Source of the DNA: Xanthostigma xanthostigma
Lineage: Eukaryota > Arthropoda > Insecta > Raphidioptera > Raphidiidae
DNA length: 64,000 nt
Direction: 5' to 3'
NCBI GenBank assembly: GCA_963575645.1
Contig: OY754470.1
Coordinates: forward strand, 46,469,201-46,533,200
Within the stretch, counting starts at the first letter, position 1. Each line of letters opens with the position of its first letter. The position numbers were made by a program, and so were the translations under genes. This document shows positions 21,491 to 34,700 of this stretch, piece after piece. Below the pieces are notes generated by a model that ran no database searches, was not told the origin of the DNA, and was given only the letters and a program-made list of their open reading frames with translations.

Positions 21491-21964
21491 ATAGAAGTAT
21501 AGATATAAAGCTCTTTTCGTCAGGGACGCCACAACTCCTAGATAAGGCACAGATGCGATATGTGAAATCTAGTAGTAATAACCTCGATTGTCGAGCGTCT
21601 ATTATCTACTATCTCTTCCTGTCTGTGTCAAATTTGTTAGCATATACGCACTTCAGCTGAGTTGATGACAATGTATTTTGATGCGAAAATAATATGGCCA
21701 TAAATTTTGTATGTGTTTGTGTGTGGTTACCGGTTCCCATGTAATTAACATATGTTATACGATGCGGTACCGAGTCATCCTACAACATACCACGATGAGC
21801 ATTTGCAGAGGTCACTCACGTTCGGTTCAACTCTTATTTTGCAAATGATATAATAGAAAATTGTATGCTCAGAGTCGTAATGGGTTATATTCCGACGAGC
21901 TGAGAATTATCAAACATTTTTGAGAAAGTATTTGAGGCAGCGTGAGGATTTGTGAAACACTACT

Positions 21965-22440
21965 TTTTACCCGACTGCGAGAAAGGGTTATGACTGTAAT
22001 GAGTTTAGCAGTCTATGTACGTATGTTTGTATTTACGGATGTTCCACCGTAGCGCCTAAACTATTCATCTGATTTTGATAAATAAAGTGTCAATCGATTC
22101 GTTATTAAGTCTCGGGTAACATAGGCTACATTTATTTTTGAATTTTGGTCCCAGGGGTGAACAAATTGAAAATAAATAAAAAATAAGTTCTAAAAACATA
22201 ATTAAAAAAAAAATAAGTTCAAAAACCCGACTACTGAAAAGTATGAAACAAGAAAATATTTTCATCTGAGGATAGCCGTGGTCGTATGCCATCTCATATA
22301 TATGAGGCTCCTCTAGATGTACAGCGTGATGCACTTCGCCTTAGAGCTTATGATCACTTACTACTGTGACATATGACCACGGCTATCCTCAGATGAGAAT
22401 ATTTTCTTGTTTCATACTTTTCAGTAGTCAGGTTTTAGTT
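21965..22440. mobile_element. Fold-back element, copy 1
   Basis: The left part has TTTAGCAGTCTATGTACGTA and a TTGGTCCCAGGGGTGA box. The right part is a hairpin with arms of about 62-68 bases (about 22222-22283 and 22370-22437) containing GAAAAGTATGAAACAAG and GGATAGCCGTGG. A relative is at 35262-35700, inside an intron of the OBP-like gene. Confidence 0.78.
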
Positions 22441-22557
22441 TTTGAATGTTTTTTTGTTATTGTCTGAACACAAAATTGAAGACCTGGCTGAAAGGTAGTG
22501 GGGCCTATCCAACCCTTGAATCTTTATCTTTGCGAAAATCCTCTTGAAATTTTAATA

Positions 22558-23417
22558 CAATAGCACCTCGTTAAGTCGAAAACCTTCAAAACTCAAAAAA
22601 CGTTTTGTTACCTTCCCTTCAAGCCCCAAAACCTCCATTACTCGAAATCTCAACCATCTATAGATCGAAATAATCATGGTGAGTCCCTATAATCCATTTT
22701 CCCTCCATAACTGATAAATTGGACCTCTGTATCTCGAACATAGCAACTCAAAATTGGTTAGAATGAATCTTAACCTCTACAAGTCGAATATTTCCTTAAA
22801 AAAATCCGCCCAAGTCGAAATCCTTTCAAAGTCAAAAACCCTATAACTCGAATTTTTTGACGTCTCCCTTGAAGTTCGGAGATAGCCCAAGAGCTTTCTT
22901 GAAAAAATAAATAGAATAATAAACTGTTATGAAAAGTATATCATTATTATATAAAAAACAACGTTATAGCATATATCTCTTTTGCGCATGCGCCGATTTT
23001 CCCCAAAAACAATAGAGCTTTTCATATCTGCATACCAAACATCCTCCCAAAATTTGGTTTCAATCCGTTCATCCGTTTGACCTGTATCGTGCTCATTGCG
23101 TATATTAATAAAATATCTTCGAGGGGTTCTGCCCCTACTTTATAACCGACAAAATGTTCTGGCATTTTCATTTCTGGATTATATAAATGCTGAACTCAAA
23201 GATTATAAAAGTTTCAAGTTGCCTAAAACATGTTTTTTGGGGATATTTTTTTGCAGATGTCATATGCTGCGCAGGCGCGAAATAACCGCAAATGCTCAGG
23301 CAGACTCACCATTCCAGATTCACCCATTGATAAATTACTGTTTTTTCATTATTTCAACCTGCCTAAAATACATACCCTAAATTGTGTCATCAGCTCTCCG
23401 GCTAAGAGGTTCTACTG
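22558..23417. mobile_element. pogo/Tigger-type element, copy 2, with inserted sequence
   Basis: Begins after TA with CAATAGCACCTCGTTAAGTC and ends GAGGTTCTACTG before TA. Its left 320 bases match 10675-11011 in reverse complement. About 520 bases between about 22879 and 23403 are absent from copy 1, and begin and end with CGGAGA / TCTCCG, so a later insertion is likely. Confidence 0.7.
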
Positions 23418-23454
23418 TATCTTCGAATTTAGAATTTGATAAAATAAATAATAA

Positions 23455-23545
23455 ATTTTGTGGACACCAATTTTGCAACGTAAGTCGACGAAAAAACGGT
23501 GGGCATCTATACAAATTCGAGCGAAGCCGGACCGGGCCACTGGTG
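23455..23545 (-). repeat. LINE/SINE-tail repeat, partial copy
   Basis: Minus-strand fragment with GCCCGGTCCGGCTTCGCTC and TTTTTTCGTCGACTTACGTT, matching the tail family at 5740, 16994 and 27455. Confidence 0.7.
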
Positions 23546-23549
23546 TCAA

Positions 23550-24790
23550 ACAAACAGAATCAGAATTTGACAATAATCTAAATTTGCAAAAAATGAGTGT
23601 GACGTTAAGTTTGCGAGTCCATAGATAAATCGTCAAAGGGCTTTTTTTCCTACGAACATTCTTCATTAGCGTGGCTGTATAGATGCAAAAATAAGATTGT
23701 CTATCATATAGTTATTATAATAATATACTTATCACGAAATATCTTCCATTATAATTTATAAAACTGGATTAGAACTCCATTCTCATTTATTACCGTAACG
23801 GTTTCCCATCCGAAATAATTTGCACGAATTTCATACAACTCAGTCGCATTAACTGAATGGATTTGACTGACACACGGCTTGCTAGATTGATGGACCATCT
23901 GGTGTCATTGTATAAAAAAATATAATACAAGACATAAGCCAGTGATAGTTCAATTCCGTTATTCTTTGGTAGTGAATAATAAAAATGCTGACAAATTAAA
24001 TTTTAATGGCACGAGACCCGACCTTATCCAAGTCAGAATTGAACTTATATTTTTATAAAGAATTGTATTTTAAAGTATGTTTTACAGTTAGCAGCACGCG
24101 TTGCTACTAAATTGACATTATCTTAAACGACAATGCAAATTATTGACTGTCTTCACGGTCCGTGTCAATATTTATAAAGAAACAAGTTAGCTAGGAAATA
24201 CATACTTATGACGTATCGCTGATTCGAAGACTACTACAAGATATCATTAATCAATAAAATGTATTAATTTAAACGCATTTATTTAGCTTGACTCAGTATA
24301 TTTTGTCTATTATTAATAACTAACTACTGTTTAAACTCCATTTAACGTCATTCGATATAGGTAACGACAAACTCCTTAAAACGTTGAAATTACTTAACTC
24401 TAGTTGGTTATCTTGTTGCTCATACAATGATACACTCTAAATAACGACACACCCACTCTAAACAACGACAACAATACGTCATCATTAAACAATAAACAGT
24501 ACTTGATTGTTATTTCGTTGCTTTGTCGTCGGCATCATGCGTACCGAAGATTCTAAGAATTTCGTTCCTTTGTTTGTTGGGATTATCTTTCATTTGCTTA
24601 GCTCACCTGTAATTTTCCACTGTATCTTTGTTTCAACTATTTCCCGTTATCCGATTGAGTTGAAATTTTGCATACGTATGTAGTTCCGATGACAATACAA
24701 TAACAATTGACCGGTCCGGCTTTCGTCCGTATGCAAATCGCACTTTTAATAAAGCACACTAAAAACTTAAAAACAAAATAGATAAATAAG
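23550..24790. other. Stretch without recognised genes
   Basis: No supported exon. A TATAAAAAAATATAATAC stretch near 23910 could act as a TATA element but nothing downstream supports a gene. A fragment of retroposon tail (GACCGGTCCGGCTTTCGTCC) lies near 24711. Confidence 0.35.
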
Positions 24791-24794
24791 CTTT

Positions 24795-25073
24795 GGTTTT
24801 ATTGTACATTCGATGATGTACTAAAAACTAGAAAATAATTGTGAGTCACCATACAGGCGGCTTTGATTAAACGAAAATAGAATCGGGGGGCGCATTTAAT
24901 AGAAAACTTATTTGTTTGAGATTCGAAATCATATTTAGCTTTCGACTGTCTTCTTCAACCATAATAGCTACAAATTCCCTCCACGATTTTATTTTAGTTT
25001 AATCAAAGCCCCCTATGGTGACTCACAATTATTTTCTAGTTTTTAGTACAGCATCAATTGTACAATAAAACCG
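24795..25073. repeat. Fold-back element
   Basis: Arms of about 90 bases (about 24795-24890 and 24985-25073) share TTTTATTGTACA, TAGAAAATAATTGTGAGTCA and GGCTTTGATTAAAC or complements. The core is about 95 bases. Confidence 0.82.
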
Positions 25074-25079
25074 TTTTTT

Positions 25080-26220
25080 ATAACAGGATATAGAATTTTA
25101 ATGTTTAAACCGTAATGATGACAATGAAGGTATTATTTATTTATTTTTTTGTTAATGGCGCCACTAGCAAGAATAGTTTGGGACTAATTCTTATTTTTCA
25201 ATTTATTATGTTTAAACTAGCCGGTACCCGCGGGTTCGCACGCGATTTTAAAATAATATAGCTAAACAAAACAAGAAAAAATTCTATTAACTAATAGGTA
25301 CAACAAAAATCACAAAAAAATAATAGATAATATTTTCGATTGTACTCTCGTACACCGCAAACTATAATTATTTTTTTACCGAAATCTGTTTCCTATTTGT
25401 TTATTTCAACATACAACGATAATATTGGTAATAAATCAAATACAATTTTGAGATAATCAAATTACTAGGTATAGGTAAAACCTGAAAATAAAATTACCTG
25501 TCTTGTAGATAGAAAATATGTCTAAATAGGTACTTTTACTGAATTTAAATAAAAATACAAATACTTTTCTTTTATTCAAGCAAAAATAGCTATAGTGGAG
25601 TGCCGTAAGACACAAAAATCTAAAAATCTCGGAACCCGGTTCCACTGAATGAATTTTCGTAAAACCCTTTTAACAAAGTTTACCCATCAAAATTTGTCGT
25701 TTTCGGTTTCAACAATATGTTACAACAATTACCTAATTGAAAAATGAAGAGAATATCAAGAGAAAAAAATGTTCCTAAGAACGGCAAGTAGCATTTTGAC
25801 GATAACTTTGTCCGAATAACAAGTCCGAAAGATGTGTTCTATGTGGAATAATTAATTATTAATAAACAAACTTAATTTTGATTAAATTGTTGTAACGATA
25901 CAGAACTCTTAGAACGCGAATTCTGCTCACGTCTTTTTTTTGTTGTTGTAATTTTATATATTTAAATTTTAAAACAGATGTCCACAGTGGACATTATTTA
26001 GAGACAGTATAACAATTTTAATTAGCCATTGAATTAGCTGTGGCAATGGCCTGCTGTGATATCTGCAAGCGCTCCCACCGCTGTGTCTTGAAAGCTGCTG
26101 CTGGTTGAAATCGACAGTTTCCGATCTGCGGAGGCCGTGCGTTAAATAACGACCCTGACCCCTACATTACCTGCACTTGTATAACATTAATTTCATTCGA
26201 ATATCAAGTGGCCGCAAGAC
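25080..26220. other. Stretch without recognised genes
   Basis: Contains a GGCGCCACTAGCAAGAATAG phrase (25150), a CTAGCCGGTACCCGCGGGTT retroposon start (25217) and no exon with supported junctions. Confidence 0.35.
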
Positions 26221-26224
26221 AAAG

Positions 26225-26565
26225 TGATATATTATGTCGGATTTTTGAAGTGAAAACTTCTTTAGCGGCGTTGTACACTTTTTTTGTAATGGGTAAAAAA
26301 TGTTAAACTCGCGTCAGGAAAAGTAAGAACTGGGTGAGACTCTCTAAGTGATAGTAATTGCCAGATACTTTTTATACAACGTTAGATATCTAGCGTTGAA
26401 ATATCGTACATAAAAAGCGTTTAAAAATGCAATCTATGATACAAACCATTTTATTTACAAGTGTTGCCAATAAATAAACAATGCTTCTAAATGCAAAAAA
26501 TTAAGACGTTAATATTCAAGTTTTCACTTCTGCCGGCACTCCCGGAGTACAACCCGTCTTTTTTT
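26225..26565 (+). mobile_element. MITE with GAAGTGAAAACTT ends, copy 1
   Basis: Begins around GAAGTGAAAACTTC and ends AAGTTTTCACTTCTGCCGGC. Boxes include GGCGTTGTACACTTTTTTTG and CTCGCGTCAGG. The same boxes occur in reverse complement at 58520-58965. Confidence 0.7.
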
Positions 26566-26604
26566 ATTTTTTCACGGAATGTGTGAAATATGGGATATCT
26601 GCAA

Positions 26605-27003
26605 AGACTATAACAGTACATAAATCATATATCTGTTAATTTACTATATGAATCATTGTCTATCTACTCAATGTTCGGTGAGTGAACGCAACAAAGCGTA
26701 TCGAAAATATATCTGCGTCTCTTTCGTCGATGTAATTCCCTGATTTCTCCGATGATAGGATTGGTTGATGTACTTGCATTCAATCTGAATAAAGTATCTC
26801 TGTTTCAAAAACTTTTTCTTTTTCTATGACGTTAACATGGGCGTACCCAGCTTTTGGCCCAGGAGGAGGCAAATTAGAAATGTCTTAAGCCGGATCCCCC
26901 GTGCTTGTTTTGCCCTCCTGGATACGCCAGTGCTTACGGCGTAAAAAAGACAGAAGTATATGTTTGCACCCTAATAGTTCGATTGCGATTTTATTCCTAT
27001 GCT
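26605..27003 (+). repeat. Dispersed 400-bp repeat, copy 2
   Basis: Reverse complement of 9486-9890 with high similarity. Contains AATAAAGTATCTCTGTTTC and, at its 3-prime half, a small block between CATGGGCGTACCC and TACGCCAGTGC. Confidence 0.72.
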
Positions 27004-27454
27004 CGCAGTATAGAATAAAGTAGGTATGTGATTATACTTTACTAAAAATCAAACATACCTAAGCCACTTTACAATAAGACTACATGTTAATATTACACGC
27101 AATCATAAATAAATACTTAGATACCACAAAATAATATTTTTATAGGTACATGTTTTTTTTATAATTTTACTTATACGTTAATCATTTCGAATATACGATA
27201 TGTTTTGGCTGAGCATTAATCGAATGTTGAACCGAGAATTATGAGTTCAAACGAAAAAAATAGCGTATCAAAACTATGTAGATGCTGGGTCGGACATACC
27301 TCTTGCCTGAAATTTTTTTACTCGTTCCCAAATTATTGTATTTTTGATTCATGGATAGATTTTTTTGCGTCAAATTTAAATTAATTAAGGAGCACACATA
27401 AATCCAATTTTTGTGATTTTTGAGTTACATATATCAATTCTAGTTAATTTTAGT

Positions 27455-27700
27455 ATTCTGCGGCCCGGTCTGACTTCGCCCAAATTTGTAGATTGCCACC
27501 GTTTTTTCGTCGACTTACGTTGCAAAATTAATTTCCACGATAAGTGCTTTTATTTTAACGCAATAATGTAGCCTATGTCCCATCCTGAAGGTGTATTCTA
27601 AATATTGGTGAAAAAGTTTGGAAATCGGATGAGTAGTTTTTGAGATTACCTCCTATATCCAAACTTACAAACCTTACCTCTTAATATAATGTTTGTAGGA
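27455..27700 (+). repeat. LINE/SINE-tail repeat, copy 3
   Basis: Plus-strand copy with GCGGCCCGGTCTGACTTCGC, TTTTTTCGTCGACTTACGTT and GGATGAGTAGTTTTTGAGA boxes. Confidence 0.75.
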
Positions 27701-27709
27701 ATAGATGAA

Positions 27710-30029
27710 GCTAAACCAGATAACTAAAGTGCTTTTCTAAAGTGACTTTCAAACAAACCAATCCACGATGTATGTACAAAAGTCGATAAAATTCATGTTA
27801 GATTTTACTTCTTTTACTGAAAAATTTCAAGAACTTTTTGTTAAGCTACACTGTTTATATTTTCTAAATTTGGTAATCTCATCTATGACCGATGACTGAT
27901 TCATAAAATAAAATTTTCTTAATTCTATGAATGATAGATCGCGTTTTACTCGAAATCAGTAAAATTGGATTTTTGGAATTTTGCATATGTGATCCCCTGT
28001 AGGGGCGCAACCGGCACAATTTTACAAATTCTAGTAATATTACCTATAGTATAGATTACTCATTAAACATTTTTATTATATTCTTCTAATCATTAACAAA
28101 TACAATTAAAAAAGCTGGTAATGATACAATATTATTAACAATAATAATTATCATCATATACGTTGAAGTTCTTGAGTTGAACGTTGGTTTGACATCGGAG
28201 ATCGGTCAGTGCCTCCACTTCTGACATAGCATCGCGATTATGGCATAACAACTCACCATCGCCGGTAGTTCGTTTGAAGAGTAAGCATGTTTGCCTTTGT
28301 TTCAAAACGCACTTGAAGATCGTGACTAATTATCAAATAACTCACAAGGATGCTTTCGAAACTGACATATACTGTTGAGTCTTACGCAAACAAAACCCAA
28401 TTGAAGCGCATTCTTTTAAATACAGTTCGTCAGTGTCGATGAACACGTTGACTAGATTTCAATCTTAGATGCAAGGTGTGTTTGTTGGGTCAGTGGCGGT
28501 TCCTCTATGAACGCTGCAGTCACTTCATAATTTTAGATTGGATTCTATTTTCCACATTTAATCAATATACCACAGAAAACCGAACATGGGGAAACTCTAT
28601 TGTACAAATTAGTTGGGATCAACGACTACTTTGGCCATATATGATATTGAGAATATTATTCAATAACATTAATAGCTAATAATGAATAATTTGAAAAAAC
28701 AGTTAAAATAAATTCTTCAATATTAAATGAATTTATTTTTATTAATGAAACTTTAATTAATAATTAAACTAAACAAACAGTTAAAATAAAAACATAAAAC
28801 AAATGTTCAAATAAACCTCCATTTTGAATTAAGTATATTCTTCTATAATTAAAAATAAAAGGCTCAAAAATAATGGATATTACCTAGACGTTTTTTGTCG
28901 TAAAATATCAACTATCATTTGCTATCTATACGTAAAAACATGGACTTGTATTCTTAATAATCTTGTAAAAGCAGATCAACTATTTCTATAAAAATACATA
29001 AAACTTAAAATTATTGCCAATGATTGCCACAGTGTAGATAAAATCTATTTAAGGTTATTAAACCTAAATCCACCAAAACTGATTTACATACATGATTTTT
29101 TTTAATTAAGATCAGTAACCAGAATTAAATACGAGTTTTAACATCGTAAAATATCGCGTCGATCTATTTATAACACAGACAGTTCGTTTATCAATAGTTT
29201 TTTTTTTTATTCATTACGAAAACGGATGACATTATTAACTATAATGTTGTTGTAAAATAAGTATAATTTATTTCGATTAGTATTATTAGTAAATCAAAAA
29301 AGGACGACTTAAAATTCCCACCTAATTGCAAATTAAAAGTTAAAAACAGCGCAAACTTCTCAAGGCCGCTGCACACGAGGCTAGGTTTGCAGCTAGATTC
29401 CTTGCTAGATATGACTACTAATTTTCTAGCGCTGGTTTTCTTAATTGCTTTTATGTGCTCGCTTCACACAAGACGTCTTTTCAAGATTGTTTGGTGGATA
29501 GATCTGGTGCGCGCGCAGTGACAGTTCGAATATAAACACAGAGCAAATCGTGCCTGTTGTCTGACTCTGAGCAGAATGACGCCCTGTTGGTTTGTGGGCG
29601 TTTGTTTATGTCGTCCACGTGACAAGATTCTGATTGGTACTTGCTTCAGAGCAAGCAGGGGACCTAGCCTCTGTTCTAATTATAAAATCTATCTTGTGAG
29701 CTAGCAGGCGAGCCGGCAGTGACGTCATTTCCAACCTCGTACTCAACCTGCCGGCCAGCAGTGTTCCTAGAAATGTTTTCTCTAATAGCCCATACTGACA
29801 TATACAAATCCGACGCTGCAGTTGTCATAATTACTGGGCAAAACAATCGAAAATTACGCAATTGTATCTAACTGATCATTATTCTTTGCTAGTTTATATG
29901 CGGAATCACAGTAAATTCCACTGTATTAGGACAGTTTTAGATTTTGTGATTAATAGCTATAGTTGTTCTAATTACGATTACTTGTTTTTATTTTTAACAT
30001 ATCAAACAGCTAAAAAATATTTTTAACCA
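27710..30029. other. Stretch without recognised genes
   Basis: Mostly A/T-rich. A GC-richer island at about 29360-29770 includes TATAAAA (29681), GTGACGTCATTTCC and CCGGCCAGCAG, and ends 1.8 kb before the acceptor of the OBP-like gene, so it could hold a promoter. No exon was demonstrable. Confidence 0.3.
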
Positions 30030-30535
30030 AAAAATTGAACCGACTTCAAAATATGCACTAAAAAATAAAAAATAATAATTATTGTTATTTTTGGAGTCGG
30101 TGTCACATCGGAATTCAAAAGTAGCAATTTCAATCTTACGCATGTCTCTAGTTCTCGGAATAGATTTCATTTTGGCTGACACCGACTCCAAAAATAACAA
30201 TAATTATTATTTTTTACTTTTTAGTGCATATTTTGAAGTCGGTTCAATTTTTTTGTTAAAAATATTTTATTTTTCTCTTTATAGTGTTAGATAAAGTATT
30301 GTAATGGGTAGGCCAAGTATGCGTGCCTTTGAAATTTGAGAGTTTCCCTCGATTTCTCCGGATTTCTCCAGATCTTGACTTGGTTCCGATGGGACCGCCT
30401 CGGAAGTGCGCTCTTTCGAATAAAAAAAGAATTTTGAAAATCGGTCCATAATTGACGGAGAAATCGGTGAACATACATAAAAAAAATATACAGTCGAGCA
30501 TAGAACCTCCTCCTTTTTTGAAGTCGGTTAAAAAT
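30030..30535. mobile_element. Composite element with GAACCGACTTCAAA ends
   Basis: The left part is a fold-back (about 30031-30108 and 30176-30258) with ATTGAACCGACTTCAAAATA and TTTTTGGAGTCGGTGTCA arms. The right part holds GAAAATCGGTCCATAATTGA, AACCTCCTCCTTTTTTGAAG and TCGGTTAAAA. GACTTCAAAAAAGGAGGAGG-type phrases are widespread in lepidopteran repeats as far as I recall; the class is uncertain. Confidence 0.7.
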
Positions 30536-31004
30536 AGAAGCAATCATAACTTCAACAGCTGATGTTTGCCTGTCAGATCACAATTAATATTATGGCTGAA
30601 TCATGCAACTAATTATTGAAACTGTTATAATGATTGTTGCATTATTTGAATACTACATACCGCACACTGTTATTCTGCCATTACTGACCTAAACCCAATT
30701 GGACAATAAAGACGCATACTACACCTACATAATAAGTAATATTATACTGTACAAAGTAGGTACAGTTATTGCAAACTTGTTATCAAGCATTCCACGTATC
30801 ATTTTAATGCCAGAGTACAATGTGACGAAAATTAAAAAGACATAAACACGGTTTTGTTTTTGTAAAATGGTGTCGTGAGAACAAGTAAAGCGACTGGAAG
30901 GCAAAAGTATCAGGTGTTGATTTTTAATTTACTTGCAGATAGAATGTTCTTAGCAAGTAAAAATAACTTTTTAAAGACGAGCTTTTATTGAATAATTTAG
31001 CTTT

Positions 31005-31560
31005 ATGATTATAAAAGCGTGGGTTACAAAGTTTGCGATAGTTTATTAGTCACGAGTCACAATCCACGCTTTTATAATTATGAACATAGATGATTAAAAA
31101 TTATTTTTCTATTTTTAGGACATTTCTATAAAAGTTTGTGTTTAAAAAGCCCGGCATGGAAATTTTCTGAGTAGTAAAATCAATTGGTGAGACGTTACGC
31201 TCCACCGCTTCAAGTGTGGCGTTACGCTCGTCCGCTTCAAAAGAGACAAACACATATTATATCTGTAGGATTTAACGTACGAAAGAATGAGATGGAATAC
31301 ATTACACAGCGTATTTAAGGAGTAAACTCCAGTCGTTCGTCGGAGCTGACTCACACTTTTTTTTAACTAGTATTTTATTTTATACAAAATTTCAAATCGA
31401 TCGAATATATATGGCGTCCGCCATATTTGTTTTACAATGACGTCACATAGCTTATTGTATTTCACTCGTCAAACTGTTTCATTTGATATCCTTCTAAAGA
31501 GGCTTGTGAAGAACCACCATCTTGGGGCGTCGGCCATATTCTAACTCATCACTCAATTAC
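31005..31560 (+). repeat. Dispersed repeat shared with the large inverted repeat
   Basis: Contains a hairpin (GCGTGGGTT ... AATCCACGC) with TTTATTAGTCAC, then GTCCGCCATAT and ACAATGACGTCACATAGCTT. The same elements occur in the same order at 53155-53500 and in reverse at 43140-43480. It ends just before the first coding exon of the OBP-like gene. Confidence 0.7.
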
Positions 31561-31598
31561 TGTTTTTTATATAGTTGTTTTGTTTTTTTACAGAAAAA

Positions 31599-31706
31599 AT
31601 GGCTACATCAGCGGCCATCATAGTTGCGTTTGCTTTGGCTGTAATTGGAGTACAAGCATTCAGCGGAGGAGATGACAAATTTATAAAAAAATACGCGATG
31701 ATGAAA
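31599..31706 (+). CDS. OBP-like gene, coding exon 1
   Basis: Encodes the signal peptide and the first mature residues (FSGGDDKFIKKYAMMK). It is 36 codons with a GTAAGA donor. Confidence 0.8.
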
Positions 31707-34700
31707 GTAAGAATAATTCTTAAAAACCAGTATAATTGTTATTTATTTATTATAAATACAGTGTAACCTCTTTATAACGAATCTCAAGGGACCGAGCATT
31801 TTTTTTCGTTATAAAGAGTTTTCCTTATATGGAGGGAAGAAAAAAAATTCACCTAATTAATTTATTCTAAACACATAATATAGTCTGTTTACTTTGCCTG
31901 ACGTTTTTTGCTATGCCAATATTTGTTTTGTATTTTATTAAGTATCTTATGCGTGTCTTGGATGTGGTGGAATCATCTTCATTAAACAATAGGAATTTTT
32001 CGATAAGTTTAGCGGCATCAAGTGCTTGTTGAATAGATGATGATGGTTCATAATCGTCCTCTTTACGTATGTAAATATTTGCTGACGCCTAAATATGAAC
32101 ATATTTCTTCGTAATAGAGAATGACTGTTGAGCTATGAAGAGGGTATTAATGTATGGATTTTAAGGTAAACCAATCAAATTGTAAAACTTTCTACGCTAT
32201 AGGGAGTTTTTCGTTATAACGAAGGACGTTATATAAGAGGTTACACTGTATACAATACAATACAATCATTATTTATAACCATATTAGGTATAAATACAGT
32301 CAATAGAAATCCAGATACAAAATAGTTTAACAATTACAAGCTAATAAACATAATAATATAAACTTTATTCTAAATTTAAAAATTCGTTAATTGATTCAAA
32401 ACAGCCTGCCACTAAAAACTCTTATAATTTGATTTTCAGATTTACGAGAGTTGTTTTGGTCCCGAAGTCGTAAAACAAATTAGAAAGGAGATGAAAGCTG
32501 CTTGTATGAAATGCGCAGCAATACCAGACCAACCTGGTGCGATGCCAATGCACCAGGGTGCTGGGATGCGACCATTATCACAGAGGCCCAGCAGTGCAGA
32601 GATCTCTCAAGCGGCCAATTCTCAATCACGACCGCAACAGGGCTCGACAAAACTAGAGGATGCCATCGCTCAGTCTCATGAAAATGCGGTTCATCAGCAA
32701 CTTCCAGGATTCGATGTTGAAAAATTACATCAAGCTATCTTAGCGTATAGACCGGTAATTTCATAATTATCTTTCTTCTTTCATAAGCGGATGTCTCGTG
32801 TTTATTGTATTACATCATCAAAAAGCTTGGGAATTTAATTATGATGAAATCATTTTTTAGTTTAAATGTCAAATGGTTGATTTTTTTCCAATTTTCAAAT
32901 TTACCTCCCAAAGATCGAAATTCGTATATTTACGCTATACGTTCATGATTAGGTCATCTAACTCTATATATGTACCAAATTTCAATTCTTTTCATCCAGT
33001 AGAGAGAGGAAGATAGAGAGAGAGAAAGAATATGTAATGGTATGTGAAAAGTCCGTTTTGGATAGGATTTGCTTAAATTCCGTTCTTAGTGGATGTCCAC
33101 GTCGAGAAAGGAGTAACTATGCCAAATATTTTCTCCGAACTGGATGAAAAAATTGAAATTTGGTACATATATAGAGCTAGATAACTTAATCATGAACGTA
33201 TAGCGTAAATATACGAATTTCGATGTTTGCGAGGCAAATTTGAAAATTGAAAAAAAATCAATCATTTGACATTTAAAATGCAAGGACCCCTTATATTTTT
33301 TTATGATAATTTTTTTATTTCAGAACACCTATCAGTCGCAAGCGCAGTTCAGACCATACCCAGGCGTGACACCGTTCTATCCCACACCTTACGGGGCATC
33401 AATGCCAAATCCAATCTTTTATTCCCCGGCCGCAGCTCCTTACTCACCATATTCTCAGTTTCCAGGAGCGTTCTATCCGCAACAGTTCTATCCACAAGGT
33501 CAAAGAATGTCGGTAAGTGCAATAGCTTTCCTGCAGAATTAAATTAAGTAAATGATTTTACTAGTGATTACCAGGCGTGACTTTGCTATCCGCGTCTCTA
33601 TGTTGTTCACTTAGTTCTTCTAAACTACAGACAAAAGATTTTTAGTTTTCACCATCATTTTTAGATAAATTTCTTCCGGAATGTACCATATCATATTAAA
33701 TTTAAAGACGGTAGAGAAATCTCGATGTCCTAAAAAGACACTTTTAGGACGTTTACATGCCTTCATAGACGCTCAATATTATTGCGCAATATTTGGGTTT
33801 GTGCAATATAATTGACCGTGTGTAGACGAGATTGAAAATTTGCGAAATATATTGTGCGATTTTCAAAATCTTGAAAATATATGATACAAACGGGGAAACA
33901 TTGTGCCGTCTGTTGTCAAAATTGCGCAATATCCCGTCAGTTAATTTCAAGTAGCGGTCGTTTAAACAAGTCGTCTCAACTACGCCTCATCATGGGTGAC
34001 AAAAAAGCCGAAAGACAAATTATTGTTGAATTTATCGAGGTGTATCGTGGGATGTGAAGTCCAAAGACTATACCTAGTAATCGTGACAACATGATGACTG
34101 AAGTTCTGGTGGGGACTGTTTGCACAATGTGGCTGTACCGTCTGTGCTCGCAATTGAGCAATATATTGCACAACCTTCAATATCGCCTCCATACAGTACA
34201 ATTTTTTCACAAACCAAAATATTGTACAATAATTGACCGTCTAGGGGCCGTCGTCAAAATATTGTGCAACTCACATTGCACAATAATATTGAGCGTCTAT
34301 GGGCAGCTTTACGCTATCTAAACGATAAGATATACGTTAAATTTATGTACTATAGAATTATAGGTCTCAAAAAGGCGTACAGATAAGTTTCCGATCTATC
34401 ATCTAAGGATGACCCACAATAACCGTTTTTATCTTTGTTCAAAAATAATAAGTTATTTGCGAAGCTACTTTGGCCAGCATTTTGTTAATCATTATCTAAT
34501 TGAATATGTTAGTTACCTTTGGCATTTAATTTAGAACAAAAATTATCTGTAAACCACATCATTTAAATGAATATTTTAGAAGCTATCACAGATTATTATG
34601 GTTTACTTGTTGTCGAGACTTTGTGAAGCTATTTTGAACGACATAATATCCATCCGTACCCAATTAAACATGTTATCTTTAATAGGCAATCTACGAGTAT

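Noticed and set aside
23096-23666. Several overlapping open frames of 65-94 codons
   Set aside because: They lie in pogo, insertion and retroposon-tail sequence and have no recognisable domain.
30082-30547. Open frames in the GAACCGACTTCAAA element
   Set aside because: They arise from fold-back arms read through on both strands; composition is that of the repeat.
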